Shown: piece after piece, positions 1 through 6,829 of the stretch
Numbering within the stretch: position 1 is the first letter of the stretch
Layout: each line of letters opens with the position of its first letter
DNA from: Synergistaceae bacterium
GTDB taxonomy: Bacteria; Synergistota; Synergistia; Synergistales; Synergistaceae
Direction of reading: 5' to 3'
DNA length: 8,853 nt
NCBI GenBank assembly: GCA_031274115.1
Contig: JAISQP010000095.1
Location: 1 to 8,853 of the forward strand
Translations under genes and position numbers: made by a program
Notes under the pieces: generated by a model
What the model saw: the letters and a program-made list of their open reading frames with translations, nothing else
The model's database searches: none
What the model was told of the DNA's origin: nothing

Positions 1-3000
1 CCGCCCATCAGCTCCACCATCTGCCGGGTGATGGTAAGACCGATGCCGGTTCCGCCGTATTTGCGGGTGGAGGAGTTGTCGGCCTGGTTAAAGGCTGAGA
101 AAATATCGTCCATCTGCTCTTGGCTCATGCCAATGCCCGTATCCTCCACTGCAAAGTTCAGCGTCGCCTCGTTTTGACCGCGCTCGGATACGGCGGCGCG
201 AACCGTGATGGAGCCCTTTTCGGTAAACTTGTAGGCGTTATCGACCAGATTGATAAAAATTTGCTGAAGCCTCAACGGGTCTCCCATAAGCGTTGTGGGA
301 AGCGAGGGATCCAGTTCGAATCTGAGCGCAATGTCGGAGCCGGCGTTCTGTTCCTGGAAAAACATCGCTAGGTCGTCAAACATCCGCCTTATGTCGAAAG
401 AAACACGTTCCAGCTTGATATTTCCGGCGTCAGCCTTGGAGAAGTCGAGTATATCGTTGATGATGCCGAGCAGGGTCGTCGACGCGCGGCGCATTTTTTC
501 GATATAAAACCGCTGTTTGTCGTCCATGGGAGTGTTGCGCAGGAGATTGGTCAGCCCTATGACCGCGTTCAGCGGCGTGCGGATCTCATGGCTCATATTG
601 GCCAAAAAGAGGCTTTTTGCTTTATTTGCCGCCATAGCGGCGGACATCGCGCCTTTCAATTCAAGAAGCGTTCTCACGCGAGCCAATAATTCCTCTTTAT
701 CGAATGGCTTCTGGATATAATCGTTGGCGCCGGACTGGAACCCCAAAACGATATCCTGAATCTGATTTTTCGCGGTCAGCATCACTATCGGCAGATCGAA
801 CAGCGAATATTTTTCTCTTAAATGCTGACAGACCTCATATCCGGACATTTTGGGCATCATTACGTCCAACAGGACGAGATCGAACTCCGCTCCGTTCTTA
901 ATCATGTCGAGAGCCTCCAACCCGTTATACGCTTTGAACACGGAATAATTTTGCATCGACAGGAGATTTGTCAAAACCTGAATATTGACGGGTTCGTCGT
1001 CAACGACAAGGATCCTGTAACCCCCTTCCGCCGCCGCGGCGTCCGGTTCGTGTTCCGTTATCATATCGATTGCGGCAAAATCCTCCATATCGATCGCTTT
1101 AGGGCTTTCGCCCGAGGAAATATCTTTACTTTTTACGCTGGATGCCGGAACCGTAAATGTAAATTTGGATCCCTCGCCCAGGCGCGACTCGACGCTTATC
1201 GTTCCGCCGTGCAATTCGACAATCTTTTTCGTTATCGACAAGCCCAGTCCGGTTCCGCCGTATTCTCTCTCCGTAGAACCGTCGGCCTGCTCGAAAGATT
1301 CGAAGATCCGGTCAAATTTATCCTCCGGAATGCCGATGCCTGTATCCGCAACCGAAACCGCGACCATATCGTTCACAACTCCGGCGGATATTCGGATCTC
1401 TCCTTTTTCGGTAAACTTAATCGCGTTCCCGATCAAGTTGTACAATATTTGCTGAATTCTGTTTTCATCAGCGCTGATTAACGTCAGAGAGCTGTCAATC
1501 TCATCGATCAGCGTCAGTTCTTTCCCCTTGATAAGCGGTTTTGACAGGACAATGACGGTGTCAACGATTGTTTTCAGATCGATAGGTTTGATTTGCAGCG
1601 TGATTTCTTTATTCTTCAGTTTCGTGAAATCCAATATATCGTTGATCATATTGGAAAGCCGCTTGCCGCTGTTGGAGACGATCGCCAAATTATACTTCTG
1701 TTCGTCGGTAAGCGAACCAGTCGCCCCGTCTATCATGGACTCGACGATGCCGATGATTCCATTGATCGGCGTTCTCAGCTCGTGGGATGTGTTTGCCAGA
1801 AATTCGTCTTTCAGTTCATTCAACTTGTTCAGATATACGTTCTTTTCTTCGAGAGTTTTCGCGTAATTCTGCATTTCCTTAATCAGATTATTGATCTTTT
1901 CAGCCATAAACTTGAACGCTTTTGACAGCGCGCCGATCTCGTCGTTGCTTTGAATAAGCGGCACATCTATGTCGAACGCGCCCTCGCCGAGAATTTTAGC
2001 CGTGTTGGACAGTTGGAGTATCGGCCTTGTCACGTTTTTCGCGATTATATAAAGAATGAACGCGATGATGCATATCGCGATCGCCGATACCATAATAACG
2101 TAATTCCGTATGCCGCTCGCGTTGTCCAGAATCTTTGTCATGGGGACGCTTACAGCGACCGACCAGGGGTTCGTAACGCTGCTGAATTGAATCGGCATGT
2201 ATACGGTGTAAAAATCCCTGTTGCTTGCAATGTACATTTCGCCGTTTTTGACCGCGTCCTTCGCCTCCGTCGCGTACCGCAGCCGGGCCGGATCAGCTTT
2301 GAGCATTGCCTGGGCCAGCTCTGGGGTCAGCAATGACAGGTCCAGTTTAGTCTCGTCGTGATTTTCAGCGTATTCTTTCAACGCGCCCACAAATCGCTCA
2401 ATATTATTATACTTTGCCGTCTGATCTTCATCCGCCTGGTCTTGGAGGGGATTCTCGGCCAGATACTCGCTCGCGTACTTTATCGATTCGTCGACCTTGG
2501 AACGGTCGGACGTCAGCATTTCATACGCCAGCGCCTCCATCAAATCTTTTCCCAAATGAGGCGTGTCGGGATGCGCCACAATAGCTCCCGCGTTCGAAAT
2601 AATCTCCGTATATCCTCCCTGTCCGTGCGGATTTACTTTTGAGATCATCTCCTGCAGCTTATCGAGGACGAAGTCAGAGGCGATGATTCCGATAAAATTA
2701 TCTTTGTAAATGATCGGAAAGATAATACTCGCCAACATTACGGGGTGTCCCTGAACCTCATAGGGATATGGATCCGTAATATATTCGTGCAACTCGTTTT
2801 TAGGAACTATATACCAATCCGCGATATCTATGTCGTACAGAGGTTCGACGGCGATATTGCCGCCAAGTTTATTCCAATAAGGCGAGTATCTCCCCGTATC
2901 GTCATACGCCGGCTCTATGCCGGCAAACAGACTATCCTTCCCGTCCAGAGCGTCAGGCTCGTACGCGATGCAAAACGCGGTTATGTATTCTTTTTTCGAC

Positions 3001-3290
3001 AGAGTGTTTCTCAGGATGTCATTCATCATATTTCTGTCGGTGAGGCCATTGTCCTTTAAAGATTCAAACACCGATGAAAGCGTCTCCGCCGTTATTCTGG
3101 CGCCCTGCAATTCCGCCTTGATTTCGTTCTTGTATTTGTCGGCCGTTTCCTGGGCCAGGCTGAACGCGTCCTTCTTGGCCATTTCAAAGGTCTTGTTGGA
3201 AACGACCAGCGTGAGTATAAGAAAAGACACAATGACAGCCAGCGAAACCAATGAAAAAATTTTTGTTTGCAACCTTAAATTTTTAAACAT
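1..3290 (-). CDS. Hybrid sensor histidine kinase with dCache sensor and two kinase cores (3' end beyond window)
   Basis: Membrane sensor kinase that should autophosphorylate on histidine in response to an extracytoplasmic ligand and pass phosphate to aspartate receivers. My translation from the ATG at 3290 stays open for 1096 codons to the window edge. Visible order: TM1 (about 11-30); extracytoplasmic double-Cache domain (about 35-395, with W159 and D206 in the membrane-distal pocket region); TM2 (397-417); HAMP (about 418-470, ending in DEIGALS); helical linker; HisKA with H503 in SHELRTP and NDILDF at 550; HATPase with N618/N622, DTGIG 649 and GGTGLGLS 678; receiver with D764/D765, phosphoacceptor D809 (LLDVMMPKMSG), T839 and K861; a short helical linker; a second HisKA with H901 (SHEIRTP); and a second HATPase with N1014/N1018, DTGIG 1050 and GGTGIGLT 1079. 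Both cores keep their catalytic motifs. More receivers or an HPt are likely past the edge (inference). The ATG is supported by GGAG seven bases upstream. The gene is lower in GC than smc and rng. Kinase identity is certain; ligand and output are unknown. Confidence 0.96.
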   Translation of the reverse strand, partial: MFKNLRLQTKIFSLVSLAVIVSFLILTLVVSNKTFEMAKKDAFSLAQETADKYKNEIKAELQGARITAETLSSVFESLKDNGLTDRNMMNDILRNTLSKKEYITAFCIAYEPDALDGKDSLFAGIEPAYDDTGRYSPYWNKLGGNIAVEPLYDIDIADWYIVPKNELHEYITDPYPYEVQGHPVMLASIIFPIIYKDNFIGIIASDFVLDKLQEMISKVNPHGQGGYTEIISNAGAIVAHPDTPHLGKDLMEALAYEMLTSDRSKVDESIKYASEYLAENPLQDQADEDQTAKYNNIERFVGALKEYAENHDETKLDLSLLTPELAQAMLKADPARLRYATEAKDAVKNGEMYIASNRDFYTVYMPIQFSSVTNPWSVAVSVPMTKILDNASGIRNYVIMVSAIAICIIAFILYIIAKNVTRPILQLSNTAKILGEGAFDIDVPLIQSNDEIGALSKAFKFMAEKINNLIKEMQNYAKTLEEKNVYLNKLNELKDEFLANTSHELRTPINGIIGIVESMIDGATGSLTDEQKYNLAIVSNSGKRLSNMINDILDFTKLKNKEITLQIKPIDLKTIVDTVIVLSKPLIKGKELTLIDEIDSSLTLISADENRIQQILYNLIGNAIKFTEKGEIRISAGVVNDMVAVSVADTGIGIPEDKFDRIFESFEQADGSTEREYGGTGLGLSITKKIVELHGGTISVESRLGEGSKFTFTVPASSVKSKDISSGESPKAIDMEDFAAIDMITEHEPDAAAAEGGYRILVVDDEPVNIQVLTNLLSMQNYSVFKAYNGLEALDMIKNGAEFDLVLLDVMMPKMSGYEVCQHLREKYSLFDLPIVMLTAKNQIQDIVLGFQSGANDYIQKPFDKEELLARVRTLLELKGAMSAAMAANKAKSLFLANMSHEIRTPLNAVIGLTNLLRNTPMDDKQRFYIEKMRRASTTLLGIINDILDFSKADAGNIKLERVSFDIRRMFDDLAMFFQEQNAGSDIALRFELDPSLPTTLMGDPLRLQQIFINLVDNAYKFTEKGSITVRAAVSERGQNEATLNFAVEDTGIGMSQEQMDDIFSAFNQADNSSTRKYGGTGIGLTITRQMVELMG

Positions 3291-3297
3291 AACGACA

Positions 3298-3301
3298 CTC
3301 C
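3298..3301 (-). promoter_or_regulatory. Shine-Dalgarno of the hybrid kinase
   Basis: On the minus strand GGAG ends seven bases before the ATG at 3290. The ATG is followed directly by a short basic N-terminus (MFKNLRLQTK) and TM1, as expected for this kind of sensor, so the site settles the start. Confidence 0.7.
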
Positions 3302-3330
3302 AATCACATTGTTATTCCGCCAAGCGATAC

Positions 3331-3352
3331 AAAAAACAAGCATGTGGTGCTT
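3331..3352 (-). terminator. Weak hairpin plus T-run between smc and the kinase gene
   Basis: Read on the minus strand, AAGCA, a five-base loop and TGCTT are followed by G and six T's. The stem is only five pairs with two G-C pairs, so it is a weak intrinsic terminator. It lies downstream of the smc stop, so it could end the smc operon transcript. It also lies downstream of the TATAAT box at 3382-3387, so if that box is used it would sit in the kinase leader and could act as an attenuator. A separate run of seven T's just after the smc stop has almost no stem before it. Confidence 0.35.
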
Positions 3353-3381
3353 CATTGCCTTTTTTGTTGTAAGACATTTAT

Positions 3382-3387
3382 ATTATA
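3382..3387 (-). promoter_or_regulatory. Candidate -10 box for the hybrid kinase gene
   Basis: A perfect TATAAT stands on the minus strand in an AT-rich stretch between smc and the kinase, giving a leader of roughly 85 bases. No good -35 is present: at a 17-base spacer the hexamer is TAGTGT, and there is no TGn extension. A weaker alternative nearer the gene (TTGTTT, 17 bases, AATAAC) would give a leader of about 20 bases. The 125-base gap and the change in base composition argue for separate transcription of the kinase, but the exact promoter is uncertain. Confidence 0.4.
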
Positions 3388-3415
3388 GTACCTTGCGGAA
3401 AAAAACACTATAAGT

Positions 3416-6400
3416 CTACGCCCAATCTTCCATGCGGACGCCTATGACCTGTGAGAGGCCGGGTTCGGCCAGGGTTACGCCGTAGAGGGCGTCGGCGCGC
3501 TCCATCGTCACGCGCCTGTGGGTCATGACGAAGATCTGACGCTCCGCGGCGGCCTCTCTCGCGAGGTCGGCGAAGCGTCGCAGGTTCACCTCGTCCAGGG
3601 CAGCGTCGACCTCGTCGAGGACCGCTATAGGGCTCTTGGCGACCTCTAGCGACGCGAAGAGAAGTGCTATCGCGGAGAGAGACTGCTCGCCGCCGGAGAG
3701 CTGCGCGATGCTCTGCGGGTGTTTGCCCGGCGGACGGGCGACCACGTCGACTCCGCTCTCCCATAGAGACGCGCCTTCGATAAAGTCGAGCTTCGCGTCG
3801 CCGCCGCCGAAGAGCCTCTGGAAGAGATAGTTGAATTTCCTGTCGATCTCCTCCATGGCCTCGGTGAAAATCGTCATGGCCTGCGTGTCGGCGTTTGAAA
3901 TGAGCCTTTCGAGCTCCGCCATGCTCCTGCTGACGTCGTCGAGCTGATCGCCCAGGAAAGCGAGCCGGTCGCGAAGGCTCCTGTCCTCCGACAGCGCGCC
4001 GATATCGTACTCCCCGAGGGCTTTCAGCTCCCGGTCGCGCTCGCGGATGCTTCGCCGCAACTCGTCGGGGTCGGCGTCTCCTGCCGCGTCCGGCCCGGGG
4101 TAAGGATACTGTTCCTCCCACGTCTGGATCAACTCCGCAAGCTCCCGCCGCAGTCCGGAGACGCGCGACTCGCAGAGGGAGAGAGCTGACGAGGTCTCGC
4201 CCAGCGCGGACCTCGCGGTCTCGAGCCTGGACGCCCTGCGGTCTCTTTTGGACGCCAAGCGCTCGTACCTGTCGCCGAACTCGGCCATGCCGGCCAAAAG
4301 GGCCCTCTTCCTCGATACGACCTCCGAAACTCTCCTGGCGAGCCTTGTGAGACTGGCTTTGCTCGTCATCATCTCCTGCTCTCGGGAGGAGAATTCCTCG
4401 TCAAGCTCGGAGAGCGACAGCGCGGCAGACCTCAAGTCAGCGGCGGTCCGCTCGGAGAGGACGAAGGCGGAGCGCTGCTTTTCCTCGGCCAAAGCAGTCT
4501 TGCTTTTGAGACGTTCGACCTCCTTGAACAGCTTCGCGTCGGCTTCGGCCGCGTCGGCTGGAAGCTCGGCGTCGAGGGATTTTTTCCTGCTGCTCAGCTC
4601 GGCGTACCTTGCGGCCTCCTCCTTCAGCGAAGCGGTCATCGACTCCTTTTCGCTCCTGGCTCGCGCGCGTTCCCTCGTTATCTCCTCCCGGCGCGCGTCG
4701 AGAGCGCTGCGAGCCGAAGCGAGCTCCCGGATCTCGATCGAGAGAGATTCTTTTTTCGCCGCCGCCGCCGCCTCGTCCTCCTCGAGCTTAGCGAGGAGCA
4801 CGGAGAGCGAGTCCACTTGTTTTCTCGCGTCCGCGGCCTCCCGTTCCATTCTCGATAAGGCGGATTTTATCTCTATGGCTCTGCCGGACTTCTGCGTCCG
4901 TCCTCCTGATATGCTCCCGGCCGGCTGAAAGACGTCGCCGTCCAGCGTTGTCACAGGGTTCCGGAACCCGCTCCCCGCAAGCCTCTGGCCGAGCTTGTAG
5001 TCCTCAACTATCAGAAGATCGCCCATGATGTGTTCGAGCGCCGGAAGCCATTCGGTCGCCGGCTTTATCAGCTTCATCGCCCACCCGACAACCCCGTCCC
5101 CCGGAAGCCTGTACGATTCGTCTCTCGACCTGGGGCGGCTGCGCTCCAGCGGCAGAAAGGTAGCTCTCCCCGCCTGGCTCTTCTTGAGCTGATCTATGCA
5201 TCGTCCCGCCTCGTCCATCGTCTCGACCAGTATCCAGAACTGTCTGCCCCCCAGGAAGGCCTCCATGGCTGAGGCCAGTTCGGTCGGACACGTGAACGCG
5301 TCGATGACCGCGCAAGGCTTCGCGTCGAGCCTGCCCAGCTTTGCGGCTGAGAGGACGTGCTGAACAGGGCGAGGGTACACCTCGGTCTGCGCCTGCTCCT
5401 CGAGTTCGGCGAGGCGGTTGGCGAGTTTGGACGACTCTCTCCTGTTTCTCTGAAGGTCGGCGGATACTTCCTGGAGACGGGCATAGACGTCTCTGTGCCG
5501 TGAAGCCGCCTCTTCCTGCCCGTCGAGCAGCGCGGCGTGACGCTTTTCCAGCGCGTCCAGCTCTTTTTTTATCGTCTTCGCCGGGTCATCTCCGTCAGAC
5601 GGCCGCGGGCTATCGGACAGCTTCCTGAGCGCTTGCCCTATCGATCTTATGCGCCCCTTCAGCGCCGTCATCTCTCCCTCGATCTCTCCGCGCGCGTTGT
5701 TTATGCCGGCTCGTTTCTCCCTCTCCCGCTCAATTTCCTCCTGCTGCTCCCTGTAGCTTTTCTCGGCGGCGGCGAGGGATTTTTTCAACGCTTCCAGCTC
5801 CTTCGCGAGCGACGCGCCCTGCCTGTCGGAGGAGTCCTTGTCCTGTCGCAACTTCGCGATCCGCGCCGCTAGGACTGAGCGTTCCTCGTCAATCTGAAGC
5901 GCTCTGCCTCTCGCCGCGGAGAGCGTCGCTCCGTGCCCGTAAGCCGTTCGAGTGAGGTTGGCGAGGGAACTCCTGGCGTCGTCGAGCTCGCGAGCCTGAT
6001 TCTGCCTGGTTCCTGACAGCTCGGAGAGTTTTCCCTCCAGAAAGGCGAGTCCTCTCTCCCAGCGCTCCCTCCACCTCTCCCTCACGCGCAGAGTGGCCAG
6101 GAGCCGCTCTTGCTCCGCGTCGGCGCTTCGAATCTCCTCCTCGTTTCTTGCCCGTCTGGCCCAGTAGAGAGTCCGGCGCTCCTCCTCCAGGGCGTCAAGT
6201 ATCTTCCGAGCCGCAGCCGCCTTCGCAGCGGCCGGGGCAATTTCCTCCCGTCTGGCGTGGAGCTCCGCCGAGAACGTCCGCAGTTTTCCGTATTCCGCCC
6301 CGGCCTCCTCGAGGCGATCAGACGCCTCTATTCGCCTCTTCCGGTAGGAGTCTATGCCAAAGAGCGACTCCAACAGCATTCTGCGGGCTTGAGGGCGCTG

Positions 6401-6829
6401 CTGAATGACCTCTGTGACGTCCCCCTGGCCTATGAAGGCGAAGCGATCTCCGGCAAGCTGCCAGACGCGTTTCACGTCGTCCAGTTCAGCGAGCGTCACC
6501 CGCGACCCGTCGACCAGGGATTGCGCTCCGCTGTCCGAGACGCGTCTTTTTACGGTACAGATTCGCGTTTCCTCGCGCAACTGCATGGAGACCTCAGCCT
6601 CGCTCGCGGCGGCGCGGGACGCGGAGCCCTGAAAGAGAAGGTCGCCCTGGCGCGTTATCCGGAGTTTTGAGGCGTGACTGTCGCCGAGCACCCACCTGAG
6701 CGCGTCCAGGAGATTGCTCTTTCCGCTCCCGTTTGGTCCAACTATCGCTGTCATTCCCGGGGAGAACGGCAGGTCGTGCGATCCGCCGAAGCTCTTGAAG
6801 CCCTTAAGCAGAAGTCGTGCTATGTACAA
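3416..6829 (-). CDS. smc: Chromosome segregation protein SMC
   Basis: ATPase that compacts and helps segregate the chromosome as a coiled-coil dimer, normally with ScpA and ScpB, whose genes are not in this window. The 1137 residues are typical of bacterial SMC. The N-terminal head has the family opening (YIARLLLKGFKSFGG), Walker A GPNGSGKS at 31-38 and Q-loop glutamine near 135 (IGQGDV). Coiled-coil arms rich in E, K, R and A span about 165-483 and 650-985, with the hinge between at about 485-645 ending in GDVFQPAGSISGG. The C-terminal head has signature LSGGEQ at 1044-1049, Walker B with LDEVDAALDE at 1071-1080, and the switch histidine H1104 in MTHRR. The start is TTG: it sits immediately before the conserved Y-I and has a strong Shine-Dalgarno nine bases upstream. 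The first 26 bases overlap the end of rng, implying translational coupling. The stop is TAG. Nothing appears broken; the only small oddity is Q instead of the common K in the signature motif. Confidence 0.98.
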   Translation of the reverse strand: MYIARLLLKGFKSFGGSHDLPFSPGMTAIVGPNGSGKSNLLDALRWVLGDSHASKLRITRQGDLLFQGSASRAAASEAEVSMQLREETRICTVKRRVSDSGAQSLVDGSRVTLAELDDVKRVWQLAGDRFAFIGQGDVTEVIQQRPQARRMLLESLFGIDSYRKRRIEASDRLEEAGAEYGKLRTFSAELHARREEIAPAAAKAAAARKILDALEEERRTLYWARRARNEEEIRSADAEQERLLATLRVRERWRERWERGLAFLEGKLSELSGTRQNQARELDDARSSLANLTRTAYGHGATLSAARGRALQIDEERSVLAARIAKLRQDKDSSDRQGASLAKELEALKKSLAAAEKSYREQQEEIEREREKRAGINNARGEIEGEMTALKGRIRSIGQALRKLSDSPRPSDGDDPAKTIKKELDALEKRHAALLDGQEEAASRHRDVYARLQEVSADLQRNRRESSKLANRLAELEEQAQTEVYPRPVQHVLSAAKLGRLDAKPCAVIDAFTCPTELASAMEAFLGGRQFWILVETMDEAGRCIDQLKKSQAGRATFLPLERSRPRSRDESYRLPGDGVVGWAMKLIKPATEWLPALEHIMGDLLIVEDYKLGQRLAGSGFRNPVTTLDGDVFQPAGSISGGRTQKSGRAIEIKSALSRMEREAADARKQVDSLSVLLAKLEEDEAAAAAKKESLSIEIRELASARSALDARREEITRERARARSEKESMTASLKEEAARYAELSSRKKSLDAELPADAAEADAKLFKEVERLKSKTALAEEKQRSAFVLSERTAADLRSAALSLSELDEEFSSREQEMMTSKASLTRLARRVSEVVSRKRALLAGMAEFGDRYERLASKRDRRASRLETARSALGETSSALSLCESRVSGLRRELAELIQTWEEQYPYPGPDAAGDADPDELRRSIRERDRELKALGEYDIGALSEDRSLRDRLAFLGDQLDDVSRSMAELERLISNADTQAMTIFTEAMEEIDRKFNYLFQRLFGGGDAKLDFIEGASLWESGVDVVARPPGKHPQSIAQLSGGEQSLSAIALLFASLEVAKSPIAVLDEVDAALDEVNLRRFADLAREAAAERQIFVMTHRRVTMERADALYGVTLAEPGLSQVIGVRMEDWA

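Noticed and set aside
822..1481. 219-codon plus-strand open frame opposite the kinase gene
   Set aside because: It is antisense to the conserved receiver and HATPase domains, which are read in full on the minus strand; no Shine-Dalgarno or recognisable domain.
1..3290. Possibility that the kinase is two adjacent genes or a frameshifted pseudogene
   Set aside because: Codon-by-codon translation from 3290 to the edge shows no stop and all motifs in one frame.
3408..4121. 237-codon minus-strand open frame overlapping the 3' end of smc
   Set aside because: It lies in another frame of intact smc, is extremely rich in R, G and P, and resembles no family; it is a GC-driven shadow frame.
4740..4790. 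Short GCC/GCG-type triplet repeat in smc
   Set aside because: It encodes the EDEAAAAAKK segment of the coiled coil, normal low-complexity sequence in an SMC arm.
4248..4928. 226-codon plus-strand open frame with long Ser/Ala runs
   Set aside because: Complement of the SMC coiled coil; the Ser/Ala richness comes from reading Glu/Arg/Ala codons backwards.
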